A DNA stretch of 46,098 nucleotides from Candidatus Bathyarchaeum sp. (GCA_020344315.1 CP070820.1:702699-748796); one strand, 5' to 3'; counted from the stretch's first letter, positions 1 to 8,806 are shown. Program-made: numbers and translations. Notes: generated from the sequence alone by a model not told the origin.

Positions 1-120
1 GGATTTAACATCTAGTCTAAGCATTCGCCGTTTGTAGTAGACGTCTTTCCATCTGAAATGTTTCCTCTTTGCAAGGAGTTTTCTTGCGGCGAGTTCGCCT
101 TTCGGTGCCTTTGAACCCAT
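1..120 (-). CDS. rps12: Small ribosomal subunit protein uS12, N-terminus (partial)
   Basis: Forty codons read in from the left edge. The first residues, [15 protein letters not shown], then [13 protein letters not shown] at about 20-32, match the basic N-terminal tail of archaeal and eukaryotic uS12, which lies in the decoding region of the small subunit. The ATG at 120 is preceded by GAGGA about nine bases upstream; an in-frame ATG 21 bases further upstream is less likely because it lacks such a site. The rest of the gene, including the conserved decoding loop, lies outside the window. A plus-strand reading frame over the same bases is only its shadow. Confidence 0.88.
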   Translation of the reverse strand, partial: MGSKAPKGELAARKLLAKRKHFRWKDVYYKRRMLRLDVKS

Positions 121-277
121 GCTTTTCTGTCCTCTTATCATTCTATTTTGGAGTTCTGATATTTAAACAGTCCAGAATATTGAACTCCCATAAATATGAT
201 TCGCGAAAGAGCTTGTTTAGCTGTTGTTTTTCTTTGCAGATAAGGATGTATTCATGCCTTTTCCATTCGTCTGCGAT

Positions 278-835
278 TTATCTGGCTCTTTTTTTCAGTA
301 TGAAGTAGACTGCGATTATTGAGGCTGCTGCGGCTATCAAAGCTAAAACGATGGCTATGTTTACCAGCATTCTCAGGCTCTCGATGTCTTCAGATAGGTC
401 GCTTGTTGCGGCGTCCAAGTCGGACGGAGTTACAGCCGCATTGCTGAGGGAAGACAGGCTAGCTCTAACTTCTTCGAGGGCTGTTCTCAGTTCATCCACA
501 GTTGCACTTGAAGCGGCTACATCTGATTTGGTTGCAGCGGTAGCGTTGAGAGAAGCCAAGTCAGACTTTAAATTATCAACCGCATCGCTTAGTTCGTCCA
601 AAGCTGAATCCAAAATTGCCAATTCCGTTGTAGTTGGGGTGCTGGCGCTGATAGAATCCAACTGAGACTGGACGTCATCCAGTCTGTCGTTAAGAGCGTC
701 TATTTCTTCAATGACGTCCTCAAGAGTAGCTGGTTGCGCGAATACAGCGAAAGGATTTAATGATATAATAGCTGCTGAAACGATCAAGGTCATAACGAGC
801 GCTACTAAAATCTTAGATTTTGTTCGGTCATGCAT
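278..835 (-). CDS. Secreted coiled-coil protein with C-terminal membrane anchor
   Basis: The 185-residue protein has an N-terminal hydrophobic signal segment (about residues 9-33), a long heptad-rich region (about 38-150, rich in L, S, A, D and E: 'DALNDRLDDVQSQLDSI', 'LDELSDAVDNLKSDLASLN'), and a C-terminal transmembrane helix (about 157-178) followed by KKRAR, which should face the cytoplasm. This predicts an extracellular coiled coil held by the membrane. No enzymatic motif is visible and I recognise no family. Such proteins may belong to the cell surface or sense something, but function is not assigned. It stands alone between uS12 and queT. Confidence 0.75.
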   Translation of the reverse strand: MHDRTKSKILVALVMTLIVSAAIISLNPFAVFAQPATLEDVIEEIDALNDRLDDVQSQLDSISASTPTTTELAILDSALDELSDAVDNLKSDLASLNATAATKSDVAASSATVDELRTALEEVRASLSSLSNAAVTPSDLDAATSDLSEDIESLRMLVNIAIVLALIAAAASIIAVYFILKKRAR

Positions 836-1025
836 TTACATTTCCTCTATTTAACGCATCTTTATTCTTTCATTACCGAATATACATAATTTATGTCCAA
901 CCCTAAAATAGATTGTTCAGGAAGACAAATCTCTCAGAACAGGTTTTAGAGTATATCATACCGGACAGAATCAGAATTTAAGCGACAGCCTTTCTAATAT
1001 AAGCATATGGCATGCAGTTACAATT

Positions 1026-1547
1026 CTAGCTGTAGGTTTTAACTCCACGTGATTTCAACGCAGTGGTAATGCTAGAGTTGCTTAATGCTTTGAGCAGAAC
1101 ATAGCCTATTCCTGCCATTGCAATCAGGCTGCTGATTGTGATGCTTATGATCATTGCGCTCCACATTGGCAACTGTAATCCAAAGATGTCTGGTGGTGGA
1201 AAGAATATCCAAAGGTAGCCTCCTACGATTATTCCGATGGGAAAAGAACCTAAGACGCAAGCTAAGAATTGCCGCTTTCTAAGCGCGAAGATGATGGTAG
1301 CCGCAATAAGGTTAGCAATTGTTCCAAAGACAACATCCTGAGGACCCAACCAGACGTATGCATTGCCTAAAAAGCATCCAATCGTCACCCCAGTGATTAC
1401 ATGCCAACCAAACAAAGCTGCCAATGGAATCAAGCAATCAGCAACACGCAGTTGAATAGGACCATAAGATATGGGAGCTAAAGCAACGAGAAGAACTGTG
1501 TACAAACTGGAAAAGACTACTGTTAAACTCAGTTCACTAGTTTTCAC
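1026..1547 (-). CDS. queT: QueT family transporter (queuosine/archaeosine precursor uptake)
   Basis: A 173-residue membrane protein with about five hydrophobic segments. It matches the QueT (COG4708) family by the signature around residues 32-60 ('QLRVADCLIPLAALFG', 'GVTIGCFLGNAY') and by length. QueT proteins are presumed substrate-binding components for uptake of preQ0/preQ1-type deazapurines, which archaea use for archaeosine. The start is a GTG at 1547, six bases after the strong ribosome binding site GGGAGGTGA. The leader in front of it folds into hairpins that can mask that site (separate entry). The specificity is inferred from the family; no other queuosine or archaeosine gene is nearby. 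Confidence 0.8.
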   Translation of the reverse strand: MKTSELSLTVVFSSLYTVLLVALAPISYGPIQLRVADCLIPLAALFGWHVITGVTIGCFLGNAYVWLGPQDVVFGTIANLIAATIIFALRKRQFLACVLGSFPIGIIVGGYLWIFFPPPDIFGLQLPMWSAMIISITISSLIAMAGIGYVLLKALSNSSITTALKSRGVKTYS

Positions 1548-1553
1548 TCTTTG

Positions 1554-1613
1554 TCACCTCCCTACTCCGGGATTTGTATGGCGGAACGGGTGGGAGGCTC
1601 CACCTACCCGCTT
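1554..1613 (-). promoter_or_regulatory. Structured leader of queT, candidate riboswitch
   Basis: Read on the minus strand, a TATA-like TTTTTAAG (about 1636-1643) predicts a transcript starting near 1613. The leader then contains CGGGT (1606-1610) pairing with ACCCG (1587-1591), extended by GAA/UUC. The apical part holds CCTCCC (1593-1598 and adjacent), complementary to the GGGAGG of the ribosome binding site (1557-1562). A second hairpin pairs TCCC (1569-1572) with the GGGA of the same site (1559-1562). The ribosome site can thus pair with two upstream segments, the layout of a translational switch. A deazapurine ligand is suggested only by the downstream gene; the sequence does not obviously match known preQ1 consensus motifs. 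Confidence 0.45.
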
Positions 1614-1735
1614 CTGGAAGAGAAAAGGATGATTGCTTAAAAACATTTAGATAAAAAAAGACAGGGGGATAGAGTAGCTTAGCAGACTCGTCTACTATTG
1701 CTACTTCGGTGATATTTTGGATGACTTAGTAGATT

Positions 1736-2362
1736 TTAGGGTGTCGTTGGAGGTGGTTGAGTGGGTTCTGTCCTAATTTGGAAGAATGCTATTGTCACGA
1801 GTAATAAAGCAACCCAGATAAGCAGGAAACCGATGAGGATTATGGTCAAGACAGCGCCGATCAGCATTAACAATCCTGCGGTGCCGAAAAGGCCAATTCC
1901 TGTCTTTTCAGCGAGGGTTGTTAATGATTTTCTGTAGAAGATGGCTGCGACAACGACGAATATGAAGAGTATAACAACGCTTCCTACTAGTGCTGCCAAA
2001 TGAGCCAGCACGGTGTCAATGAGATATGCTTCTGTCCAATTAATGCTTGAGAAAACCGCCGGGTCGCTCCAATCTGCATAGATGTCGATCCCTATGTCTG
2101 AGAAGAAACTTAGGGCTGTCATAATAAGTGCTGCCGCAAAGACTACTCCGCCAACTATCGACAAGATAACCCCGTAAAGCGAGTTGTTGAATATACTTCC
2201 TTCATTGTAATGGTCAGACATTCCTTTCATTGCTATAAGCACAAGTATTAGACCCACAAGCCCCAACACAGAAAGAAAGCCTGTGAAGAAGCCTAAGAAT
2301 GGGCTAATCACCATCAATAATGCACCTACAGCACCCAAAGTCTTGTTTGTCTCAAGGGCCAT
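1736..2362 (-). CDS. DUF996 family membrane protein
   Basis: About 208 residues starting at MALETNKTLGAVGALLM, the usual opening of archaeal DUF996 proteins, with GGTG eight to ten bases upstream. The reading frame continues 31 codons further upstream to 2455, but that part has no family similarity and is probably untranslated. Five or so membrane segments are seen (about residues 9-28, 33-50, 65-90, 125-152, 160-200). The function of the family is unknown. It ends in a short proline-rich cytoplasmic tail. Confidence 0.65.
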   Translation of the reverse strand: MALETNKTLGAVGALLMVISPFLGFFTGFLSVLGLVGLILVLIAMKGMSDHYNEGSIFNNSLYGVILSIVGGVVFAAALIMTALSFFSDIGIDIYADWSDPAVFSSINWTEAYLIDTVLAHLAALVGSVVILFIFVVVAAIFYRKSLTTLAEKTGIGLFGTAGLLMLIGAVLTIILIGFLLIWVALLLVTIAFFQIRTEPTQPPPTTP

Positions 2363-2527
2363 TATATAACACCATGCAACCCTGTTTCTACCGTTTGAAA
2401 TAAAAGCTTTTCTCAGCGGAAGCCTTTTTTGCAAGAAATATTCATATGAAACCAATTATTTTTAAGAATCCACTAACTCAGTGGATTACAGTTCCTTTGG
2501 GCTCACGGAAACTTGAACAGAATTAAA

Positions 2528-3499
2528 TCAAAAGAAGATTTTGCTCACCAAAAGAATGAGACACATGAAGACGATTGTTTGCGTGATTATTGTGATCCAT
2601 TGCGGATTCTGTGCCGACAAGTTCTCAATTTCTTGAGCACCAGAACTAGGATTCCCTGCAGTCAACGGTTTCTTGGAAAGAGAATAGAGCCTCTTGTATT
2701 TTCTCAGAACAAAACCGTAAACAATAGCCATCACAAAAAAGGAAACAATCAGTAGCGGCTGAGACCCATAAACCAATTTGAGAAATAGACCTGTTCCAGC
2801 AAGGATGCCTCCTGCACTCAGCAGCATGATACTGAAGAGGGAAGACTTGACAAGACCCAGCTGCACGGTCATAGTTTGAACGCCCATTGCCTTGTCACGG
2901 AAGTAATCTCTAATCTCAGCGGGTACGATTACCCCATATACCGTCAGGGCTTGTCCAGAGAGGAAAAGAAGAAACAGTGGGTCCAGTTCAGAAGCAAAAG
3001 TATGATACACGAAGGATACGGGTAAGATGCTGAGGACGATAAGTAGCGTGAGCACTGCAAGCCATGATCTAGACTTTAGCCTAAGGGGAGGGGAAGAATA
3101 AGCGTATGCAAAGAAAATCGCGGCTGCCCACATGAACAGCAGAGCGGGTTTCCCCTGAATTTGCGACAACAAAATAATGAATGTTAAGCTTAGCAAAAGC
3201 TCGATAATAATAAGCGGTTTTACTTTGCTTCGTCCCACACTCTTCATGGCTTTGACAAGCTCTCTTTTGCGGCTGTCTGTTAGGTCCAATTCATAATCAG
3301 CCATAGTGTTCACTTGGGCTGCCACAGCCCCAACAAGACTGATTATGGCAAAGACCAGAGCCACCGGAATCAGCAGCCCCCAAATTACATCTACTGGAAG
3401 TTTGATTCCCCAAGACAATCCAATGATCAAAGAGGCTGAATTCGCTGGAACAAACTCTGGTCTTGAAACAGTAAGTAACAACCTTGAACTCCTAGACAT
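2528..3499 (-). CDS. UbiA family prenyltransferase
   Basis: A 323-residue polytopic protein of about eight to nine helices. It carries the two aspartate motifs of the UbiA superfamily: NTMADYELDLTDSRKRELV around residues 65-83 and EIRDYFRDKAMGVQT around 196-210, which bind Mg-diphosphate of the prenyl donor. The ATG follows a strong GGAGGAGGT site. In archaea such enzymes include digeranylgeranylglyceryl-phosphate synthase and aromatic prenyltransferases. A geranylgeranyl reductase is encoded divergently about 400 bases away, which favours a membrane-lipid role. The substrate cannot be settled from the motifs. Confidence 0.8.
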   Translation of the reverse strand: MSRSSRLLLTVSRPEFVPANSASLIIGLSWGIKLPVDVIWGLLIPVALVFAIISLVGAVAAQVNTMADYELDLTDSRKRELVKAMKSVGRSKVKPLIIIELLLSLTFIILLSQIQGKPALLFMWAAAIFFAYAYSSPPLRLKSRSWLAVLTLLIVLSILPVSFVYHTFASELDPLFLLFLSGQALTVYGVIVPAEIRDYFRDKAMGVQTMTVQLGLVKSSLFSIMLLSAGGILAGTGLFLKLVYGSQPLLIVSFFVMAIVYGFVLRKYKRLYSLSKKPLTAGNPSSGAQEIENLSAQNPQWITIITQTIVFMCLILLVSKIFF

Positions 3500-3616
3500 G
3501 GCTGAACCTCCTCCAAAGAAGAGACCCCGTTCTCACTCCACAATATAACAATTACTTACACGGGAGAAGAAATCATCAATTTCGCGAAGGAATAATGTTC
3601 ATAGAATAACTCATCG

Positions 3617-3802
3617 CTAAGGTCCAGTGAATCCGCATTTTGGACAGCGGTAGTTTCTTCCGAACTGCCGGCATTTGGCGCAACGCCAGATAAGTATCTC
3701 TCCGCAGTTGGGGCAATTAGATTTTGTTGCCTCTTCTCCCGGAGGAATAGTCCGGTTGCATGACATGCACTTGGGCATAACGATGTTTACTCTCTCGCTC
3801 AC
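3617..3802 (-). CDS. Archaeal Zn-ribbon RNA-binding-type protein
   Basis: 61 residues with four CxxC pairs: CMSC, CPNC, CAKC and CPKC, ending CGFTGP. This is the compact double zinc-ribbon family (COG2888-like, annotated as Zn-ribbon RNA-binding protein) conserved across archaea. Starts at codon 1 or at the internal Met nine codons in (MPKCMSC) are both possible. It lies 117 bases upstream of ubiA on the same strand. RNA binding is the family annotation, not something visible here. Confidence 0.8.
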   Translation of the reverse strand: MSERVNIVMPKCMSCNRTIPPGEEATKSNCPNCGEILIWRCAKCRQFGRNYRCPKCGFTGP

Positions 3803-3909
3803 AGCAACACCTCAAGGAAAACTGGATATAACCATGCCCTCTTATATATGCTATCTTTTAATGCTTCACGAACGCTATAGTAAAATCCACGGATTGAAGA
3901 GGAAGAGAC

Positions 3910-5130
3910 GTGAAGAAAAAACCTGACATAGTTGCAGTCGGAGGAGGTCCCTGCGGCTCATTCTCAGCCATGACAGCCGCTAAGCTAGGTGCCGAGGTTG
4001 TAGTTTGCGAAGAGCATGAAGAGATAGGTGCTCCTAACCACTGCTCCGGTCATCTAAACATCGCCAGTTTACAACGCTTAGGACTGCACATACCGCGGGG
4101 CGCAATTGAGAACGAGATCAGGGGAGCCGTCTTCCACTCTCCTTCAGGCAAAGAGTTCGTTCTGAGGTGCCGTGCTCCTGTAACCTACGTTGTTGACAGG
4201 GAACTCTTCGATAAACACCTCGCTGACCTCGCCATCAAATCCGGAGTCCATTATCTCTTGAAGTCGAGGGTAAAATCACTCCTCTTAGATTCAGGTTCTG
4301 TCAAGGGAGTAGCACTTGAAGGGAGTGGAGAGAGGTTAGAGACGAATGTTGTCATAGATGCCCAAGGATGCTCATCAACTCTTCTGAAAAAGACCGGCCT
4401 CAAGGGACTGAAGAGTTCCATGATAGTGAGAGGAATCCAAGCTGAAGTTGACGGAGTAGAGGGGATAGATGAAGAGATGGTTGAGATGTATCTCGGAAGA
4501 AAAGTTGCACCCGGCTTTTTCGCTTGGATAATTCCCACAAAAAATGCCCAAGCAAAAGTGGGTTTAGCCACAATGACTGGCGACCCCCGAAAATATCTGC
4601 AGAAGTTCATGGAGAAACATCCTGTGGCTTCTGAGAAACTTAAGAAAAGCCGAGTCACCAGCCTTTCTCTCCATCCTATACCGTTGAGAGGTCCACTTCC
4701 CAAAACGTACTCCAACGGGTTTCTGGTGGTGGGAGACGCTGCTTCTCAGGTGAAGCCTACGACTGGGGGAGGCGTCATTTTTGGGCTGACGTGTTCCAGA
4801 GTGGCGGGGGAGGTTGCGTATGAGGCTGTGAAGAATAGGGATTTCTCGGAGACTTTTCTGTCCCGCTATCAGTCTCGCTGGAAGAGGCTGGTGGGCTTTG
4901 ACTTGTCTGCTATGCTCAGATTAAGGAGAATGCTCAACAGTCTATCCGATGCTAGAACAGATGGACTGTTAGATTTAGCGGGAAGATTGGGGATCGATAG
5001 GGTGCTTGAAAAGGTTGGAGACCTCGATTTTCAGGGGAGATCACTTATTCCCATTATCAGGTATCCGGGTACGCTGGTTGTGCTACTTTACTTCATGTTT
5101 TCATGGTTGACCTCATCCGGAAAGAATTAA
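3910..5130 (+). CDS. Geranylgeranyl reductase family FAD-dependent oxidoreductase
   Basis: 406 residues. A Rossmann FAD motif VGGGPCGSFSA lies at about residues 7-17, an acidic strand end (VVCEEHEEIG) near 31-40, and the family's cysteine segment NHCSG follows. The C-terminal half holds GDAASQVKPTTGGGVIFGL, the flavin-binding signature of the GGR/digeranylgeranylglycerophospholipid reductase family, which saturates isoprenoid chains of archaeal lipids. The start is GTG with GAGGAAGAG just upstream and a TATATATG box about 65 bases before. It leads an apparent plus-strand run with pth2 and truD. Some members instead act on other isoprenoids or quinones. Confidence 0.87.
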   Translation: MKKKPDIVAVGGGPCGSFSAMTAAKLGAEVVVCEEHEEIGAPNHCSGHLNIASLQRLGLHIPRGAIENEIRGAVFHSPSGKEFVLRCRAPVTYVVDRELFDKHLADLAIKSGVHYLLKSRVKSLLLDSGSVKGVALEGSGERLETNVVIDAQGCSSTLLKKTGLKGLKSSMIVRGIQAEVDGVEGIDEEMVEMYLGRKVAPGFFAWIIPTKNAQAKVGLATMTGDPRKYLQKFMEKHPVASEKLKKSRVTSLSLHPIPLRGPLPKTYSNGFLVVGDAASQVKPTTGGGVIFGLTCSRVAGEVAYEAVKNRDFSETFLSRYQSRWKRLVGFDLSAMLRLRRMLNSLSDARTDGLLDLAGRLGIDRVLEKVGDLDFQGRSLIPIIRYPGTLVVLLYFMFSWLTSSGKN

Positions 5131-5194
5131 TCCACGCTTGTATGAAAGCGTTTTAGAGGGAAAGATACACAATGATACTGCTGAGGCTAATGGG

Positions 5195-5581
5195 ATGACT
5201 GGAAAAATATCTGTTGGTTCATCGGATTTTGCGTATAAGCAGGTTATCGTTTTGAGAACTGACCTTAAGATGAGCAAAGGAAAGATGGCTGCCCAGGCTG
5301 GACATGCGGCTGTCTCCGCAGCTGAGTACGCACGAAAGAACCGTCCTGAATGGTGGAATCCATGGATGAGGGAAGGACAGTGCAAGATTGCAGTGAAAGT
5401 GACAGCTGAGGAGGAGCTTCTGCAACTGGAGAGAAAGGCGAGGAATGCAGGGTTGCCTGTAGCCCTGATTGTTGACAGGGGATTAACTGAGCTCCCGCCA
5501 GAGACCACAACGTGCCTAGGCATAGGACCAGCGCCCTCCGATAAGATGGATGTTATAACGGGAAACCTACCTCTCCTCTGA
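5195..5581 (+). CDS. pth2: Peptidyl-tRNA hydrolase, Pth2 type
   Basis: About 128 residues from the ATG at 5195 (MTGKISVGSSDF), with GAGG eight bases upstream. A longer frame from a TTG at 5138 is possible but adds 19 residues not usual for the family. The core KQVIVLRTDLKMSKGKMAAQ and QAGHAAVSAAEYA, then AGLPVALIVDRGLTELPPET and CLGIGPAPSDKMDVITG, are the Pth2 signatures. The enzyme releases peptides from peptidyl-tRNA that drops off ribosomes. It sits between the reductase and truD, 10 bases before the latter. Confidence 0.93.
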   Translation: MTGKISVGSSDFAYKQVIVLRTDLKMSKGKMAAQAGHAAVSAAEYARKNRPEWWNPWMREGQCKIAVKVTAEEELLQLERKARNAGLPVALIVDRGLTELPPETTTCLGIGPAPSDKMDVITGNLPLL

Positions 5582-5591
5582 GGCTGATTTT

Positions 5592-6956
5592 GTGCAGGTT
5601 CCATCCCTCGAAAAAGAAATGGGAATCGAAACTTACATCACTCAATCTCATGGAATCGGGGGGAGAATACGTCAGCTATTAGATGACTTTGTAGTTGAGG
5701 AGCTTTTGGTGGATGGGTCATTGGCTGAAGTTTCACCGCCAGTCACGACTTGGGAACCTTTTGGAGAGGGACGCTATCTCATCTGTGTCTTGGTTAAGCG
5801 AAGATGGGACACTCTTTTGGCGGTGAGGGAGGTTGCTCAGAGGCTGGGCGTAAGTCAGAAGCGCATCAGAATAGCTGGCATGAAGGACACAAAAGCCCTC
5901 ACTGCCCAGCATATAAGCCTTCAAGGCGTCTCACCAAACAGGGTTTCACAGTTAAAAATCAAGGACATAACACTGTATCCCCAGCGTTTTTCTAAGGCTA
6001 GAATCTATTCTCAGCTCATTCAAGGAAACAGATTCCACATCACAATCAGAGGAATACCCCATCCCCCTTCGGTTATTGAAGAGCGGACTAAAAACGTTCA
6101 AGATGAGATAATGAGCATGGGAGGGGTTCCTAACTTTTTTGGGCACCAGCGCTTTGGCACCATCAGACCCAACACCCACCGAATAGGCAGATATTTAGTG
6201 AAGGGGAGTGTTGAGAAGGCGGCATTCGCCTTTCTTGCAGAACCCAGCAGGCATGAACATCCCGAGGCTAGGGAGGCGCGTGGACGGCTTCAAGATACTG
6301 GAGACTTTGAGGAGGCTCTCACTCTTTTCCCAGGATTCCTCAGGTATGAACGTTTCATGCTTAACCGCCTGACAAAATTTCCGAGAGATTTTGTTGGTGC
6401 GTTCCGCGAGTTGCCTCGGAGGCTCCGTAAGCTCTTCGTTCAAGGCTACCAGTCCTATCTCTTCAACAGGTTTCTAAGTGAAAGAATTCGAAGAGGCATC
6501 CCCCTTAACGAACCGCAGGTCGGCGACTATTTGATAAGGCTTGATGAACATGGGCTTCCCACAGATGACTCTAATCAAGTGACAGCACAAAATCTTCAGA
6601 TGATGGAAGAGGCGTTAAAGGAAGGAAAGATTTGTGTAGCTGCTCCCCTCGTGGGCACAAGGCAGCCTCCATCAGAGGGGCTTCAGGGAGAGATAGAAAA
6701 CGAGATTCTTGAAACCGAAAACTTGGCTCCAGAAAACTTCAAACTTTCGTTCATGCCTGAAGCAACTGCAGAAGGTAGAGTGCGAGCGATCCTGAATCCT
6801 GTCTGGAATCTTCTTCTGGAAGAGATATCCGCAGACTCAGAGACTGCAGGCAATCAGATGATGAAACTTGGTTTCACTTTGAATCGTGGGTCCTATGCAA
6901 CTGTTCTTTTGCGGGAATTCATGAAGCCCCAAGACCTGATAGAAGCTGGATATTAG
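5592..6956 (+). CDS. truD: tRNA pseudouridine synthase TruD
   Basis: 454 residues, the usual size for archaeal TruD with its inserted domain. The catalytic segment GMKDTKALTAQ (about residues 97-107) carries the nucleophilic Asp. The N-terminus SHGIGGRIRQLLDDFVVEE and the later FFGHQRFG are family signatures. TruD makes pseudouridine 13 in the D-loop of tRNA-Glu in bacteria, and in archaea pseudouridine 13 or 35 in tRNAs. The start is GTG 11 bases after the pth2 stop; ATG at 5619 is an alternative. The gene ends seven bases before the convergent aspS. Confidence 0.94.
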   Translation: MQVPSLEKEMGIETYITQSHGIGGRIRQLLDDFVVEELLVDGSLAEVSPPVTTWEPFGEGRYLICVLVKRRWDTLLAVREVAQRLGVSQKRIRIAGMKDTKALTAQHISLQGVSPNRVSQLKIKDITLYPQRFSKARIYSQLIQGNRFHITIRGIPHPPSVIEERTKNVQDEIMSMGGVPNFFGHQRFGTIRPNTHRIGRYLVKGSVEKAAFAFLAEPSRHEHPEAREARGRLQDTGDFEEALTLFPGFLRYERFMLNRLTKFPRDFVGAFRELPRRLRKLFVQGYQSYLFNRFLSERIRRGIPLNEPQVGDYLIRLDEHGLPTDDSNQVTAQNLQMMEEALKEGKICVAAPLVGTRQPPSEGLQGEIENEILETENLAPENFKLSFMPEATAEGRVRAILNPVWNLLLEEISADSETAGNQMMKLGFTLNRGSYATVLLREFMKPQDLIEAGY

Positions 6957-6962
6957 CATAGG

Positions 6963-8282
6963 TTAGGGTGTGAGTCTGAAGCGGTCTCTTGGAAAGAGGA
7001 CGACATCTCTTATGTTTCGTATACCAGTGAGTGCCATAACCAGTCTCGCCAAACCTAGGCCCCATCCTGCGTGGGGAGGCATGCCATAATCGAAGGCCTG
7101 CAGATGATGCTTAAACGATTCGGGACTGAGCCCCTGTTCACTCAACCTCTTGACTAGAAGGTCTTTGGAGTGGATACGGGTTCCTCCAGAAGAAAGCTCC
7201 ACCCAACGCCACATCAAATCAAAGCCCTCACTTATTTCCGGGTTGTCGTCCCGCGGTTTAATGTAAAAAGCCTTAGCCTTAGTCGGCCAGTCCGTCAGGA
7301 AGTAGTAGTAGGGATGAAGCTTGCCAAGAAGTCTGAAGGCTGGAGTGGGAATATCCTCTCCCCACGGAATGTGAATTTTTTCCTCCTCCAACTCCTCCAG
7401 AACCTCATCGTAAGTGAAACGTTTGAAGGGTGTCTTCGGCACCTCAATTTTATGCTTAAGAAGCTTAAGTTCCCTTCCGCAGTTTCCCGTTACATCCTTG
7501 CATACATTGTGGATGAGTTCTTCAAGAACTTTCATGACATCTTCGGCAGTTGCAAAAGCCTCTTCGATGTCTAGAGAGATGAATTCGCTTAGGTGACGGC
7601 GAGTGTGAGATTCTTCAGCTCTAAAAAAGGGACCGATCTCAAAGACCTTCTCGAAATCCAAAATCAACTGCTCTTTATACAACTGAGGACTCTGAGCTAG
7701 AAAAGCCTCCCGTTTAAAGTATGCCACCGGGAACAGAGCAGACCCCCCTTCAGTGGCGGACACAATGATTCTCGGCGTAAAGACTTCCATGAAGCCCTGC
7801 TTTGACAAGAAACTTCTGGCGGCTTCTAGAGCGGCGTGTTGGACCCTGAAGATAGCTTGATTCTCCTCCCGCCGTAAGTCCAATACTCGGGCGTCAAGTC
7901 GCACATCAATATCTGCCCGAGTTCTCCCCGTTATATCAAGAGGCAGAGGCTGCTTCGCCACTCCAAATATCCGCATCTCATTGGGAATGATTTCAGCTCC
8001 TCCGGGCGCTTTTCCCATCTTCCGAACAACCCCTTTGATCCCTATGCTGTATTGCCTCTGCAGGGATTCAGCCTTCTTCAGCACCTTACTATCAGCCTTG
8101 TCTCGGTGAATGGTGATCTGCACTTTTCCATTCTTGTCTTGCAGTATCAGAAAGCGTATGCCGCCTAAGTCCCGAATCTCCTGAACCCATCCGAAAACAG
8201 TAACTTCCTTTCCGTCCAGTTCCGGTCCTACATCACTTGAATAATGGGTTCTGCGCCACTCCCCCATCTTATCAGTTTTCAT
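6963..8282 (-). CDS. aspS: Aspartyl-tRNA synthetase, archaeal type
   Basis: 439 residues. An N-terminal OB fold (about 15-110) binds the anticodon; the class II catalytic domain follows, with motif 2 FRAEESHTRRHLSEF and motif 3 GWGLGLARLVMAL. Length and lack of a bacterial insertion domain mark it as archaeal/eukaryotic type. At the position that is Trp26 in discriminating Thermococcus AspRS (GWVWE) this enzyme has Gln (GWVQE), while non-discriminating enzymes often have His. Whether it also charges tRNA-Asn is therefore open. It is the last gene of an Alba-KH-aspS run, 17 bases after the KH gene. Confidence 0.95.
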   Translation of the reverse strand: MKTDKMGEWRRTHYSSDVGPELDGKEVTVFGWVQEIRDLGGIRFLILQDKNGKVQITIHRDKADSKVLKKAESLQRQYSIGIKGVVRKMGKAPGGAEIIPNEMRIFGVAKQPLPLDITGRTRADIDVRLDARVLDLRREENQAIFRVQHAALEAARSFLSKQGFMEVFTPRIIVSATEGGSALFPVAYFKREAFLAQSPQLYKEQLILDFEKVFEIGPFFRAEESHTRRHLSEFISLDIEEAFATAEDVMKVLEELIHNVCKDVTGNCGRELKLLKHKIEVPKTPFKRFTYDEVLEELEEEKIHIPWGEDIPTPAFRLLGKLHPYYYFLTDWPTKAKAFYIKPRDDNPEISEGFDLMWRWVELSSGGTRIHSKDLLVKRLSEQGLSPESFKHHLQAFDYGMPPHAGWGLGLARLVMALTGIRNIRDVVLFPRDRFRLTP

Positions 8283-8299
8283 TGAAGACCCAACTATAA

Positions 8300-8806
8300 T
8301 TAAGCGAATTCTACTCTGAGGGTCATTCCCCGAACTTTTTGGGCGATGTCCCTCCAGGATTTGACGTTTACAGGAAGTCTTTTTCGTCCTCCCCGTTTCA
8401 GGATAACTCTCGTTTCAGTAGTGCCGTCAGGCAACCATATCGTGTTAATCGTGAGAATGCTCAGGGGCACAAAGAGGTCTTCCAAAAACTTTCTCTCAGT
8501 CACTCCATATTCCAGAATCCGGATGGTTTTTCCCGTCTTTTCACTCAGAGCTCTAACAATTTTTCCGCCGTGACTTAAAAGACGGGGCACGTCGCCTTTA
8601 TCAACTAGGATGGCGAGAACCCTGTCTGATTCTACAGCATTGTGAAAACGTACTTCTTGAAGAGAAGGATATTTTTCTTCCAGAGATAAGAGTAAGCGGG
8701 CGATCTTGAAGTCTACCTCACTGACCTTTCCCGACTTGAGTTTCCCTTGACATTTTGAGCATAATATTCCGCTTTTCAAGCAGAAATTGCATAGTTCCGT
8801 TTTCAC
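8300..8806 (-). CDS. NusA-like KH-domain RNA-binding protein with N-terminal Zn knuckle
   Basis: 168 residues. An N-terminal CNFC / CSKC zinc knuckle (residues 6-21) is followed by a helical linker and a KH domain around GDVPRLLSHGGKIVRALSEK (about 72-91), where the KH loop GxxG is degenerate (SHGG). This is the archaeal family annotated as predicted transcription elongation factor NusA-like or KH RNA-binding protein. It lies 67 bases downstream of Alba and just upstream of aspS on the same strand. The RNA target is unknown. Confidence 0.8.
   Translation of the reverse strand: MKTELCNFCLKSGILCSKCQGKLKSGKVSEVDFKIARLLLSLEEKYPSLQEVRFHNAVESDRVLAILVDKGDVPRLLSHGGKIVRALSEKTGKTIRILEYGVTERKFLEDLFVPLSILTINTIWLPDGTTETRVILKRGGRKRLPVNVKSWRDIAQKVRGMTLRVEFA

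Noticed and set aside
69..308. 79-residue plus-strand frame at the left edge
   Set aside because: Antisense to the uS12 N-terminus, with no domain or ribosome site.
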